Positions 24,291 to 33,230 of a stretch of DNA of 46,046 nucleotides are shown here, in pieces. The stretch covers positions 1-46,046 of the forward strand of contig CAKONK010000011.1 of NCBI GenBank assembly GCA_934097085.1, in the 5' to 3' direction. Numbering within the stretch: the first letter of the stretch is position 1; each line of letters starts with the position of its first letter. The translations under genes were made by a program, and so were the position numbers. This DNA comes from an uncultured Bacilli bacterium (GTDB taxonomy: Bacteria; Bacillota_I; Bacilli_A; RF39; UBA660). Under the pieces are notes generated by a model, which was not told where the DNA came from, ran no database searches, and saw only the letters and a list, made by a program, of their open reading frames with translations.

Positions 24291-25152
24291 ATTTGTGAAC
24301 TAATACTCTAGTTCCTGCGGATACATTTTCGTACACAGTTTGAGCAGCATCAAAAGGCATATTAACGCATCCGTGACTTCCATTATAAGTATAAATATCT
24401 CCTCCAAAAGTTCCTCGCCAAGATGCATCGTGAAGTCCTATTCCTCCATCAAATGGCATCCAGTAATCAACATGAACTTTATAATCAGGGCCTTCGAGAA
24501 ATGTATTATAGTCTTTGTAAGCAATTTGAAAGTAACCAATTCTTGTATCATATACACCATCTTTTCCTGTAGTAACAGCCGTAGTTAATATTAAATTCGA
24601 ATCTTGATAAAAGTTTAATGTTTGACTTGATATGTCGACTTCCACAAAAGTCGCAGGCATTAAATCTATACTTTCTTTATCAAAGTAACCATAGGTTCCA
24701 TCTTCGAGCATTCCTCGATAGTAAGAATTATTTTCAAAATCGATTACTATTTTTTGATAAATATCAATACTTCCTAAATATGAACCATTAATGTCATAAT
24801 AATCAGCATTATTTTTTAAGTAGCCATATAAATATTCATCATGATATTTTTCCGTGTGAATTTCGGAAATGATTTCAGTTTTTTCTTTGCTGGAAATTGA
24901 ACTTTCAATTTCTGATTCACTTGGTATCGCAGGTTTTTCTATAACAGCATTATCCTTAACAGTAGTTTTATTTTCTATTATTTCTTCTTGTGATAGATCA
25001 TCATTTACTAATGGAACACAAATAACAGTTTCTATTTTGTTTGGTTCTTTTGGTACAAATAAAGTATTTTTTATGAATTTTGTAAATTCATATGTATTTA
25101 TTATTGTACTTAATAGCACTGCAAATGCTAAAATCTTATCTTTCTTTTTCAT
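24289..25152 (-). CDS. L,D-transpeptidase (YkuD domain), membrane anchored
   Basis: A 287-residue protein that cross-links or modifies peptidoglycan. It has an N-terminal anchor (residues about 7-25), an acidic Ser/Glu linker, an SH3-like segment (YYDINGSYLGSIDIYQ, about 125-190) and a C-terminal YkuD domain with H241 (GIGLHDASW) and the catalytic SHGCVN (C262). The frame stays open upstream, but ATG 25152 begins the KKKDK basic start of the anchor and follows the promoter. No ribosome site precedes it and the -10 lies only seven bases away, so the message may be leaderless. Confidence 0.92.
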   Translation of the reverse strand: MKKKDKILAFAVLLSTIINTYEFTKFIKNTLFVPKEPNKIETVICVPLVNDDLSQEEIIENKTTVKDNAVIEKPAIPSESEIESSISSKEKTEIISEIHTEKYHDEYLYGYLKNNADYYDINGSYLGSIDIYQKIVIDFENNSYYRGMLEDGTYGYFDKESIDLMPATFVEVDISSQTLNFYQDSNLILTTAVTTGKDGVYDTRIGYFQIAYKDYNTFLEGPDYKVHVDYWMPFDGGIGLHDASWRGTFGGDIYTYNGSHGCVNMPFDAAQTVYENVSAGTRVLVHK

Positions 25153-25159
25153 AATGATT

Positions 25160-25188
25160 ATAATACTAAATTTAATAATAATTGTCAA
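25160..25188 (-). promoter_or_regulatory. Promoter of the L,D-transpeptidase gene
   Basis: On the minus strand TTGACA (25183-25188), 17-base spacer, TATTAT (25160-25165). The expected start falls at about 25153, next to the ATG. Confidence 0.65.
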
Positions 25189-25195
25189 TTTAGAA

Positions 25196-25224
25196 TTTAC
25201 AAATAAAATATCACATGATACAAT
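25196..25224 (+). promoter_or_regulatory. Promoter of the tetR-ABC operon
   Basis: TTTACA (25196-25201), 17-base spacer, TACAAT (25219-25224). It is divergent from the transpeptidase promoter, with the two -35 boxes only seven bases apart, so one bound regulator could affect both. Confidence 0.65.
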
Positions 25225-25246
25225 ATACTTAGAAAGGAAGTTAAAA

Positions 25247-25840
25247 ATGCCAAGAAATATTGTAATATCTAAAGAGGATATTCTAAATGCTGGTTTTGAT
25301 ATAACTAGAAAATATGGTATAAGTAAGGTAAGTAATAGGGAGCTTGCCAAGTATTTAAATTGTTCAATTAGACCTATTTATTATCAATTTAAAAACTCTG
25401 ATGAACTGTTTAATGAATTATATAAAAAAATGCATAATTATTTTTATTCGTACATTTTAAATAAATTAAATGATAAGATTCCAAAATATAAACAGGTGGG
25501 TTTAAATTATATTAAATTTGCAAGGGAGGAAAAAAACTTTTATCAAGTATTATTTTTAAATAATAATTGTGATTTAAATACATTTAATGATGATATGGAT
25601 AAAAGTTTTGATATAGTAAAAGGTTTTATTAAAACTAGTACTAAACTTTCCGAGGAAGATATAAAGGATTTTCATTTTAAAATGTGGATATTTTGCCACG
25701 GACTTGCAACACTTCTTGCAAATAATAAAGTTAACTTAACAGATAAACAAATAAATACTCTTATTTCGCAGGAGTTTCAAGCACTAATGCTTCTTCGAGA
25801 TAACCCAGATAATAAATATATTTTTAAGGAGGAAAATTAA
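25247..25840 (+). CDS. TetR-family transcriptional regulator
   Basis: A 197-residue regulator with the N-terminal HTH (residues about 10-55: AGFDITRKYGISKVSNRELAKYLNCS then PIYYQFKNSDELF), slightly divergent from classical TetR, and a helical ligand domain. It overlaps the ABC ATPase gene by one base, so it likely controls that operon, and perhaps the divergent transpeptidase. The start ATG 25247 follows AAAGGAAG; the frame is open far upstream but that part is antisense to the transpeptidase gene. Confidence 0.88.
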   Translation: MPRNIVISKEDILNAGFDITRKYGISKVSNRELAKYLNCSIRPIYYQFKNSDELFNELYKKMHNYFYSYILNKLNDKIPKYKQVGLNYIKFAREEKNFYQVLFLNNNCDLNTFNDDMDKSFDIVKGFIKTSTKLSEEDIKDFHFKMWIFCHGLATLLANNKVNLTDKQINTLISQEFQALMLLRDNPDNKYIFKEEN

Positions 25841-26778
25841 TGGAAAATATAATTGAGGTAAAAGATTTAACTAAATCATATAAAAAGAAAATTGCTGTTG
25901 ATAACTTATCATTTAATGTTAAAAGAGGTGAGATTTTAGGACTATTAGGTCCAAATGGCAGTGGAAAAACTACAACAATAAATTCTATGTTGTCACTATT
26001 AAATTTTGATAAAGGTTCAATAAAGATTTATGGTAAAGAAATGAATAATGATGCTTATGATATTAAAGAAAAGATTGGTGTTATTTTTCAAGAAGTTGCC
26101 GTATTTGAAGAACTTACAGTTTATGATAACATTGATTATTTTTGTGGGCTTTATATAACTGATAAGGAAAAAAGAACGAAGTATATAGAGGATGCTATTA
26201 AATTAACAGGTCTTGATAATTTCAAAAAATACTATCCAAAACAGTTATCCGGAGGACTACTTCGAAGATGCAATATCGCCTGTGGTATTGCTCATAAACC
26301 TAGTATAATATTTCTTGATGAACCGACTGTAGCTGTTGATCCTCAAAGTCGAAATAACATATTATCAGGCATAAAAAAATTATCTGATGATGGAGCAACA
26401 ATTATATATACCACTCATTATATGGAGGAAGCCGAAAGTATTTGCGATAGAATTATAATTCTTGATAATGGTAAAATCATTGCAAGTGGTACAACTGATG
26501 AACTAAAAAAACTATCTAATATCGAAGAAAAAATCACTGTAGAATTAAATAAGATTTCTAAAGATAATATTGATAAACTATCAAAATTCAAACAAATTAG
26601 GAACATTTCTTATAAAGATAATTTACTTGTAATAACTTATTCAAAAGGTACTGATAATTTAGGCAAACTTACAAGTTTTATGAAAGAAAATAATATTTCA
26701 TATAATAAAATATATTCAGAAAGACCTAGTTTAAATGATGTATTTTTGGAGCTTACCGGAAAGGACTTAAGAGACTGA
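25840..26778 (+). CDS. ABC transporter ATP-binding protein
   Basis: A 312-residue ATPase of the ABC-2/drug-exporter type: Walker A GPNGSGKT (residues about 38-45), signature LSGGLLRR, Walker B IIFLDEPT, H-loop TTHYMEEAE, and the C-terminal extension common in CcmA/DrrA-like subunits. It overlaps the regulator at its start and the permease at its end (TGATG), so the four genes are translationally coupled. Likely exports a lipophilic drug or peptide; substrate unknown. Confidence 0.95.
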   Translation: MENIIEVKDLTKSYKKKIAVDNLSFNVKRGEILGLLGPNGSGKTTTINSMLSLLNFDKGSIKIYGKEMNNDAYDIKEKIGVIFQEVAVFEELTVYDNIDYFCGLYITDKEKRTKYIEDAIKLTGLDNFKKYYPKQLSGGLLRRCNIACGIAHKPSIIFLDEPTVAVDPQSRNNILSGIKKLSDDGATIIYTTHYMEEAESICDRIIILDNGKIIASGTTDELKKLSNIEEKITVELNKISKDNIDKLSKFKQIRNISYKDNLLVITYSKGTDNLGKLTSFMKENNISYNKIYSERPSLNDVFLELTGKDLRD

Positions 26779-27863
26779 TGTTTGGACATAACTTTAAATA
26801 TAGTTTAAAAATATTATTTAAAAATAAAGGATTACTTTTCTGGACATTTATATTTCCCATATTATTAGGAACACTTTTTAATTTAGCCTTTTCAAATATA
26901 GAAAAAACTGAAACCTTTACAAATATTGATGTTGCAATTACTCAAAATAATGATAGTTATATCAAAAATACATTTGATGCTTTAGAAAAAGAAAATGTTG
27001 TTAAAATTCAAAATGATGATTTAGAAAATTCTAAAAAGCTACTTGAAAATAAAAAAGTTGCAGGCTACATTGATAACAATACTTTATATATTAACTCTAA
27101 TGGAGAAGAGGAAACAATCTTAAAAAGTATTATGGATGAAATTCTAATAAATAAAGATATTACAAAAGAATATTTAAATAATGGTAAGTTTCCTAACAAT
27201 ATCTCAACAAATTATAAAATAACAAATGTTACTAGGGAAAATATTAGTTATACAATGATTGAGTATTATACGCTTATTGCTATGGCAGCCTTTTATGGAG
27301 CGGCAATTGCCCTTACAATGATTAATTATTTACTACCTAATATTTCTACTTCGGGAAAAAGAATTAATATAAGCCCTGCCAAAAGAGGTACTTTAATATT
27401 AAGTAGTTTTTGTGCAAGTATTGTTGTTCAATTAATTGGAATGATTATATTATTTTTATATACAATTTTTGTTTTAAAAGTTGATTATGGTGATAACTTA
27501 ATATACGTTTTTATGTTAACATTTTTTGGAATATTAGCAAGTTTATCACTTGGTACTTTTCTTGCAAGCACTATTAAAACAAATAGTAATAATAAATTTG
27601 GTATTTTAATTGCAATTACTATGACACTTTCATTTTTTTCAGGAATGACAGGAATAACAATGAAATATGTAACAGATAAAAATATGCCAATAATAAATTA
27701 TTTAAATCCCTGTAATATGATTGTTGATGGTCTTTATTCTTTATATTATTATGGAGTTAATAATCGCTATTATTTTAATATATTAAGTCTTATTATTTTT
27801 ACAATAGTAATGCTACTTATTTCTTCGGGATCCTTAAGGAGGCAAAAGTATGACAGTATTTAA
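26778..27863 (+). CDS. ABC-2 type permease (first)
   Basis: A 361-residue membrane protein: one N-terminal helix (about 17-37), a large extracytoplasmic domain (about 45-160), then five C-terminal helices including ALTMINYLLPNIS and a SLSLGTFLAS helix. This is the ABC2_membrane_3 (YhgE/DrrB-like) design. It overlaps the ATPase gene by one base and the second permease by 14, indicating a heterodimeric exporter. Confidence 0.9.
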   Translation: MFGHNFKYSLKILFKNKGLLFWTFIFPILLGTLFNLAFSNIEKTETFTNIDVAITQNNDSYIKNTFDALEKENVVKIQNDDLENSKKLLENKKVAGYIDNNTLYINSNGEEETILKSIMDEILINKDITKEYLNNGKFPNNISTNYKITNVTRENISYTMIEYYTLIAMAAFYGAAIALTMINYLLPNISTSGKRINISPAKRGTLILSSFCASIVVQLIGMIILFLYTIFVLKVDYGDNLIYVFMLTFFGILASLSLGTFLASTIKTNSNNKFGILIAITMTLSFFSGMTGITMKYVTDKNMPIINYLNPCNMIVDGLYSLYYYGVNNRYYFNILSLIIFTIVMLLISSGSLRRQKYDSI

Positions 27864-28986
27864 AACTTACTGGAAAATTGTTAAGAAAAATATTGGAATT
27901 ATTATTTTATATACAGTAATGTTACTTGTATTTGGAACAATGAATTTAAAGACAAATAAAAATAGTTTCGAATATGTAAGTTCAAAACCGGATATTATAA
28001 TAGTTAATAACTCAAATGGTATAATAACTGATAATTTAATATCATATTTAAAGGCAAACGCTAATGTAAAAAATATTACTGATGAAACTGATATAGATGA
28101 TGCTGTCTTTTTTAGAGATGCAAATTATGTAATTTATATTCCAAAAGAATTTGAAAATAAACTAGAAAGTGGAAAAGAAGTTAACATTGATATAAAAACA
28201 AATAATTCCTATGATTCATATATTGCAAGTGAACTATTAAATAAATATTTAGATGTTTTTTCAAAATATATGAATTTATATAATGATAAAGTATTAGCTA
28301 TTCAAAAATTAGATAATACTTTAAATAAAAAAGTGAGCGTTGTAATTGAAAATAAAACAAATTTAAATAGTAAAACTTCCTTATTTTATAATTTTTCAAG
28401 CTACTCAATAATGGCTATTGTAATTTATATAATATGTTTAGTTTTGTCTAGTTTTAATGATGAAAAGATTAGTAAAAGAACAAATGTAAGTGGTATGAAT
28501 TATAAAACATTTAATAATTATTTATATATATCTTCATTCACATTTACATTCATAATTTTTATAGTTTATTTAATACTTAGTTTTCTAATATTAAAAAATA
28601 TTATTTTAAATATCAATGGATTTTTATATAGTTTAAATATGTTTATATTTTTTATAGTATCTTTTACAATGTCTATTTTAATATCAAATTTAGTAAAAAT
28701 TAAAGGTGCAATAAGTGGTGTAGTAAATGTAATATCACTTGGTTCAGCATTCTTATGTGGTGCATTTATACCTGTAAAATATATGCCTTCATTTGCTTTA
28801 AAAATTGCCCACATTTTTCCAACATTTTATTTTATAGATAATAATGAATATATTGCATCATTACAAAATTTTGATAAAGCATCATATGAGTTTGTATTAA
28901 AAAACTTTATTATAATGATTATATTTATTATATTTTTCCTAATTTTAAATACTTTGTTAACAAGATTTAAAAGGAAAGTCAATTAA
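27850..28986 (+). CDS. ABC-2 type permease (second)
   Basis: A 378-residue permease with the same layout as its neighbour: N-terminal helix (about 12-32), ectodomain (about 40-175), and C-terminal helices with FLCGAFIPVKYMPSFA, the conserved ABC-2 permease turn. AAGGAGG lies eight bases before the ATG, inside the preceding gene. Last gene of the tetR-ABC operon, closed by a strong terminator. Confidence 0.9.
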   Translation: MTVFKTYWKIVKKNIGIIILYTVMLLVFGTMNLKTNKNSFEYVSSKPDIIIVNNSNGIITDNLISYLKANANVKNITDETDIDDAVFFRDANYVIYIPKEFENKLESGKEVNIDIKTNNSYDSYIASELLNKYLDVFSKYMNLYNDKVLAIQKLDNTLNKKVSVVIENKTNLNSKTSLFYNFSSYSIMAIVIYIICLVLSSFNDEKISKRTNVSGMNYKTFNNYLYISSFTFTFIIFIVYLILSFLILKNIILNINGFLYSLNMFIFFIVSFTMSILISNLVKIKGAISGVVNVISLGSAFLCGAFIPVKYMPSFALKIAHIFPTFYFIDNNEYIASLQNFDKASYEFVLKNFIIMIIFIIFFLILNTLLTRFKRKVN

Positions 28987-29022
28987 AAAGGATATAGAGG
29001 GTTATCTATATCCTTTGTTTTT
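28987..29022 (+). terminator. Terminator of the tetR-ABC operon
   Basis: A 12-bp perfect stem AAAGGATATAGA (28987-28998) / TCTATATCCTTT (29005-29016), loop GGGTTA, then G and T run. Confidence 0.92.
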
Positions 29023-29052
29023 GAGTTTGTGAGATTTTATTATTTTAATTAC

Positions 29053-29292
29053 TTACGCAAAGATTTTTATATAATTTTTAATTTCTCTATCGGTTAAAAT
29101 TTTTCCGTTACTTATTATTTTTTCATTAATCATAAGTATCGGTTTATTTTTATCTTTATATTTAGATAATGTTTCTTTATCATCGATAACATTAATTTCT
29201 ACATTAATATCTTCGTTTTTAGTAACCTTATTTAAATTTTTTAATAGTTTCATACGATTACTAGAATTTTCACCGATAATGTTTATTTTCAC
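29053..29292 (-). CDS. Thioredoxin-fold small protein lacking the redox cysteines
   Basis: A 79-residue protein resembling the 'small redox-active disulfide protein' (thioredoxin_3) family: MKINIIG strand, helix, VEINVID, then KPILMINEKIISNGKILT, which matches the P-A-L-V-I-N-G-K-V-V-S-S-G-R end of the family. The CPxC active site is replaced by NSSNR and the protein contains no Cys at all, so it cannot act as an oxidoreductase. GTG start with AAAGGAGGTGG upstream. A CiaR-type box and -10 precede it, shared with the htrA and regulator genes. Confidence 0.7.
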   Translation of the reverse strand: MKINIIGENSSNRMKLLKNLNKVTKNEDINVEINVIDDKETLSKYKDKNKPILMINEKIISNGKILTDREIKNYIKIFA

Positions 29293-29347
29293 TTAACCAC
29301 CTCCTTTAATGGATTTGAAAAATACTTTATTTCTTTTTCACAATTTA

Positions 29348-29380
29348 ATAATATAATATTTGCCTTAAATGAAACTTAAA
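29348..29380 (-). promoter_or_regulatory. CiaR-type box and -10 of the thioredoxin-fold gene
   Basis: On the minus strand TTTAAG-TTTCA-TTTAAG (29380 to 29364), ten bases, then TATTAT (29353-29348). Exact fit to the TTTAAG-N5-TTTAAG motif known for CiaR. It overlaps the htrA stop codon. Confidence 0.75.
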
Positions 29381-30464
29381 TATTTGAATTTTTTTTAGAA
29401 AGTTTAATTTTTGTACTTTCAACTTTACCATCACGTATATAAGTTATTGTAATTTCATCGTCTATGTTATATTTATATAGTTCATATCTAAAATATGCTG
29501 TGCTTTTTGTTTCACTATCATTAATTTTAGTTATAACATCACCTTTTTTTAACTTGTTATACGCTGGTGAATTTTTCTCTACATCAAGAACTAATATTCC
29601 TTCCTCAATATCGAGTGATTTTACATAGCTATAATATCTAAAGTCATTTTTTGCATCACTAACATTTGCGATTGAAACACCTATATATGGATATTCTTTT
29701 TCATTACCACTAATTATTTCATCGGCTTTTTCTATAGCAGTGTCTATCGGAATAGCAAAACCAATACCCTCGATGCCAGAACCAGAAAGTTTAGCATTAA
29801 CTACACCAATAACCTGTCCGTTAGCATTACAAAGTGGACCTCCACTGTTACCTGAATTAACAGCCGCATCTGTTTGAATTACCTTTAATAAAATACTTGA
29901 GTTATTACTTGTTATTTCCACAAGCCTTTCTTTACCAGAAATTATACCTCTTGTAACAGTAAATGAATATGCACTATCAAGTGGTGAACCTAAAGCAAAT
30001 ACTGTATCTCCTGCTTTGATGTTATTACTATCACTTATTTCAACAGCCTCTAATCCATCAATTGTTTTTACCTTTAAAACTGCAATATCAGTATATTCAT
30101 CGCTACCAACTAATGTAGCATCTAATGTAGTTTCATCAGAATACGTTACTTTAAATGTAGTTCCACCATCAACTACGTGATGATTTGTTACGATATAAGT
30201 TTCATTACCATCAATTTTATAAATAAAACCACTTCCTGTAGCGGATAGTTTACCCATACTATAATTACTAATTAAAGCAACTTTATTATATACTTTTTCA
30301 ACTGATTCACTAAGACCAGTATCTGTAATAGTAACATTCTTTTCCTCTTTTACAATTGTTTTTGAAAATATACTTGGAAAATTATAAATAACTGCTAAAG
30401 ATAATACAATACCTATAAAAAATGTACTAATTGAATAAAGAATAGTCTTTCTATTATCTTTCAT
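29376..30464 (-). CDS. htrA: HtrA/DegP-family serine protease
   Basis: A 362-residue membrane-anchored protease for quality control of exported proteins. N-terminal membrane helix (about 8-28), trypsin-like domain with triad H96 (TNHHVV), D126 (YTDIAVL) and S207 (GNSGGP), then one C-terminal PDZ domain (about 255-350; GILVLDVEKNSPAYNKLKKGD). All catalytic residues present. ATG with AAGGAGG at six bases. A CiaR-type box with -10 lies directly upstream; in Streptococcus htrA is a known CiaR target, which agrees with the two-component genes nearby. Confidence 0.95.
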   Translation of the reverse strand: MKDNRKTILYSISTFFIGIVLSLAVIYNFPSIFSKTIVKEEKNVTITDTGLSESVEKVYNKVALISNYSMGKLSATGSGFIYKIDGNETYIVTNHHVVDGGTTFKVTYSDETTLDATLVGSDEYTDIAVLKVKTIDGLEAVEISDSNNIKAGDTVFALGSPLDSAYSFTVTRGIISGKERLVEITSNNSSILLKVIQTDAAVNSGNSGGPLCNANGQVIGVVNAKLSGSGIEGIGFAIPIDTAIEKADEIISGNEKEYPYIGVSIANVSDAKNDFRYYSYVKSLDIEEGILVLDVEKNSPAYNKLKKGDVITKINDSETKSTAYFRYELYKYNIDDEITITYIRDGKVESTKIKLSKKNSNI

Positions 30465-30483
30465 CTTTCCTCCTTACAAATTA

Positions 30484-30516
30484 AATATAATGCTTTATTC
30501 TTAAATAAACCTTAAA
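30484..30516 (-). promoter_or_regulatory. CiaR-type box and -10 of htrA
   Basis: On the minus strand TTTAAG-GTTTA-TTTAAG (30516 to 30500), ten bases, then TATATT (30489-30484). Same geometry as the boxes at 29348-29380 and 33231-33263. Confidence 0.8.
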
Positions 30517-30590
30517 AAAAATTACTTTTTTAATAACAATTATAATTTATTTATTTTTATTTCTTAATTATTTAGTATAATTAGATATGG

Positions 30591-30608
30591 TTTACAAATG
30601 ATTGTAAA
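30591..30608. promoter_or_regulatory. Inverted repeat in the htrA/30686 intergenic region
   Basis: TTTACAA (30591-30597), four bases ATGA, TTGTAAA (30602-30608), followed by another TGTAAA. A perfect 7-bp palindrome between divergent promoters, possibly an operator; no partner known. The rest of 30517-30656 is A/T runs. Confidence 0.35.
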
Positions 30609-30685
30609 GTAAATGTAAAATTAAAATAAAAAATATATTTTTTTTAATATTTTTGTTATAATAAAATTGTTAGGAGGCTATGAAA

Positions 30686-31300
30686 ATGGATAATTCAAAA
30701 AAAATTCTTGTTGATGAAAAAATTAGATTAGAAAATTTATGTGCATTTGCTCGTCAAAAATTTGTACAAGTTGCATCACCAGGTATGGTACAAAAAACTA
30801 TAAAAAATCAAAATGGAGAGGATAGTTTGATAAGTTACATTGATTTAGATAAATTTACTCCAGAACAAAAAGAACTATTTGATCTTGCCAGTGAAAAAAT
30901 TAATGAAATGCGTGCGAGATTGTGCGTTTTTGATAGTTTTATTAAATCAAATGTTCCACAAGCTACTGTAGAGTCATATAATCAATATATTCCATCTTTT
31001 GATGAATTTAAAGATTTAGAGATTCCTTGTAGTAATATTGAACTTAATGAAAATTTGGAAATTAAAAAGTACAATATACGAGTTGGTTCATATAGTATTG
31101 AAAGTCCTCGTAATATGAAATTTGAAGAATATGCACAACTATACACTGAATCATTATCTAAAATATTATTAAATTCGTTAGGAAATGGTTTATCACAGGA
31201 ACAGGCAATGAAAGAAATTGTAAATTCTTGCTCTGATGTATATTTAAATCCACCACAATCAGATGTATCTGAGGATTTAGATTCAGAAGTAGTTAGATAA
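30686..31300 (+). CDS. Unknown 204-residue soluble protein
   Basis: A mostly helical acidic protein with no signal peptide or membrane helix; no recognised family. It opens MDNSKKILVDEKIRLENLC and ends in an acidic tail (SEDLDSEVVR). ATG 30686, eight bases after AGGAGG (30672-30677), is preferred over ATG 30680, which lies too close. TATAAT at 30657-30662 marks a promoter and a terminator follows, so it is a single-gene unit divergent from htrA. Confidence 0.8.
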   Translation: MDNSKKILVDEKIRLENLCAFARQKFVQVASPGMVQKTIKNQNGEDSLISYIDLDKFTPEQKELFDLASEKINEMRARLCVFDSFIKSNVPQATVESYNQYIPSFDEFKDLEIPCSNIELNENLEIKKYNIRVGSYSIESPRNMKFEEYAQLYTESLSKILLNSLGNGLSQEQAMKEIVNSCSDVYLNPPQSDVSEDLDSEVVR

Positions 31301-31305
31301 TAATT

Positions 31306-31338
31306 AAAAAAAGGATATGTTTGTATATATCTTTTTTT
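31306..31338 (+). terminator. Terminator after the 30686 gene
   Basis: A-rich stem 31306-31318 pairs with 31327-31338 (core GATAT / ATATC), followed by a T run. Confidence 0.75.
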
Positions 31339-31367
31339 AATGTTTGAATTTAATATTATTACTTTTT

Positions 31368-32540
31368 TTAAAAAGTAACTTTAAATGTAGTAATTCCTTT
31401 TTTAGAACTTGCATCTATTTTAGCATTATGTTTTTCAACTATATCTTTTGCAATAGCAAGACCAAGTCCATATCTATTTTCATTTCTATTTCTCGATTCA
31501 TCAATTTTATAAAATCTTTCAAATATTTTTTGTTCATCTTCTTTTTTGATTTCATCACCATCGTTTTTTACCTCAAGAATTATATCTTTATTAGCTTTAT
31601 ATAAATTAACAGTAACATTACCATTTTCATTTGTATGTTTAATACTATTATCAATAAGTATTCCAAGAAGTTGTCTAATTAAATCACTATTACAAGTATA
31701 TTTTATATTCTTTTTAATATTATATTTTAATTTAATCTTTTTTTCATAAAATAAACTTTCGTATGTTAAAATTTCATTTTCAGTAAGTTTTGATAAGTTA
31801 TCCTCTTTCATAAGAATTTTTTTATTTGCCTCAATTTTTGCTAAATCTAATAGTTCTATAACAAGTTTATTCATTTTTTCGGTTTCCTCTTTTATATTAT
31901 GAATCCATTTTTCATTTTTATCATTATAATATGCTTCAACACTTGCATTAATTACCGTAAGAGGTGTTTTAAGTTCATGTGAGGCATCCGCAATAAATCT
32001 TTTTTGTTTATCAAAACTTTCATTTACTGGTTCAGTTATCCAACTTGTTAAGATAAATGATGTTAAAATTACGCATGATTCTAAAAATATAAATATTATA
32101 CTTGTTGTTATAAGTGTTTTTGTAAGAGTATTTTTAACTTCTGAGTTATCCATTAAAATAAGTGAATTATTTTCAGTAAAGGCGTATGAATATTTTGCAT
32201 TATAAAGGTTTCCAATATAATATTTTGAGTGGTGATATTTAATTATTTTATTAGCTATGTTTTTAATTTTTACAATATCAATTACATCATCGTAAGTATG
32301 GGAAACAGTTTCTTTATACATACCATTTTCATCAAGAATAATATTATATACAGTAAAATCCATAAAAATATTATTACTATTAGCATTATCAGATAATTCA
32401 ATCATTTTATCTAATACATTTTTAACATTTTCTTTTTTTTCTGAGTATGCTCTAGCGTTAGATATCAAAAATACTGCTAAAACAAAAATTGTTAAAATGG
32501 TTGATATTGTAAAGAAAACTTTAGATTTTAATCTTTTCAT
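31368..32540 (-). CDS. Sensor histidine kinase (CiaH-like)
   Basis: A 390-residue membrane kinase: helices at about 8-27 and 142-166 flank a 115-residue extracytoplasmic sensor; H-box FIADASHELKTP with H188; N-box IDNSIKHT; D/F/G boxes ending GLGLAIAKDIVEKHN. It phosphorylates the adjacent regulator. It overlaps the regulator gene by 20 bases (AAAGATTAAAATC region), so the two are cotranslated. The CiaH assignment rests on the CiaR-type boxes and on htrA nearby, not on a sequence match I could compute. Confidence 0.93.
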   Translation of the reverse strand: MKRLKSKVFFTISTILTIFVLAVFLISNARAYSEKKENVKNVLDKMIELSDNANSNNIFMDFTVYNIILDENGMYKETVSHTYDDVIDIVKIKNIANKIIKYHHSKYYIGNLYNAKYSYAFTENNSLILMDNSEVKNTLTKTLITTSIIFIFLESCVILTSFILTSWITEPVNESFDKQKRFIADASHELKTPLTVINASVEAYYNDKNEKWIHNIKEETEKMNKLVIELLDLAKIEANKKILMKEDNLSKLTENEILTYESLFYEKKIKLKYNIKKNIKYTCNSDLIRQLLGILIDNSIKHTNENGNVTVNLYKANKDIILEVKNDGDEIKKEDEQKIFERFYKIDESRNRNENRYGLGLAIAKDIVEKHNAKIDASSKKGITTFKVTF

Positions 32541-33213
32541 TTTGATACTCCAATTTATAACCTATATTTCGAATTACTTTAATTTTAACTTTCGAATTTA
32601 TATTTTTTAATTTTTTTCTTATAAATGACATATATGCTTCAAGTGTATTTATTTCTGAATCACTATCATAACCCCATACCTTACTAAATAATTGTTCTTT
32701 TGAAATAATACTTTCATGGGAATTTAATAAGATTAGTAAAATATTATATTCTTTACCAATTATATTAATTGTTTCTTTTGTATTTGTATTTTCCAAAATT
32801 AATTTATGAGTATCAAGGGATAAATCACCATAGGTGGCTAATTCATTTTTAATTTTACCATCACTTAGTTGAAGCTTTATTCTTGCAAAAAGTTCATCCA
32901 TATGAAATGGTTTTGTTAAGTAGTCATTTGCTCCTTCATTAAAACCTTCCATTTTATCATCAATATTTGCTTTAGCAGTAAGCATTATAACTTTTGAACT
33001 TATATTTTCTTTTCGAATACTTTTTAATATTTCAAAACCATTTTTGCCCGGAAGCATTACATCAAGAAGTATAAGATCATAAATGCCACTTAAGGCTTCA
33101 TCTTCACCCTCTGTTCCATTTGTACATATTTTAACAATATAATTTTCTTTTTTTAGCATTGATTTGATTGCATCCGCTAAATTAAATTCATCCTCAATTA
33201 TTAATATATTCAT
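32521..33213 (-). CDS. OmpR/PhoB-family response regulator (CiaR-like)
   Basis: A 230-residue regulator: receiver domain (about 1-115) with acidic pocket E7-D8, phospho-acceptor D51 (LILLDVMLPG) and MLTAK lysine, then a winged-helix DNA-binding domain (about 130-225; VWGYDSDSEINTLEAYMSFIRKKL). First gene of the operon. Its own promoter carries the TTTAAG-N5-TTTAAG box, so it is probably autoregulated and also drives htrA and the thioredoxin-fold gene. ATG 33213 with GGTGGTGAAGG upstream. Confidence 0.95.
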   Translation of the reverse strand: MNILIIEDEFNLADAIKSMLKKENYIVKICTNGTEGEDEALSGIYDLILLDVMLPGKNGFEILKSIRKENISSKVIMLTAKANIDDKMEGFNEGANDYLTKPFHMDELFARIKLQLSDGKIKNELATYGDLSLDTHKLILENTNTKETINIIGKEYNILLILLNSHESIISKEQLFSKVWGYDSDSEINTLEAYMSFIRKKLKNINSKVKIKVIRNIGYKLEYQNEKIKI

Positions 33214-33230
33214 CCTTCACCACCTAATAA

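Noticed and set aside
24869..25246. Upstream extension of the TetR frame
   Set aside because: It is antisense to the transpeptidase gene; ATG 25247 has the ribosome site and matches the usual TetR N-terminus.
25153..25350. Upstream extension of the L,D-transpeptidase frame
   Set aside because: It is antisense to the TetR start and crosses both divergent promoters; the anchor sequence begins at ATG 25152.
31344..31604. Plus-strand frame antisense to the histidine kinase end
   Set aside because: Phe/Ile-rich shadow frame without a ribosome site.
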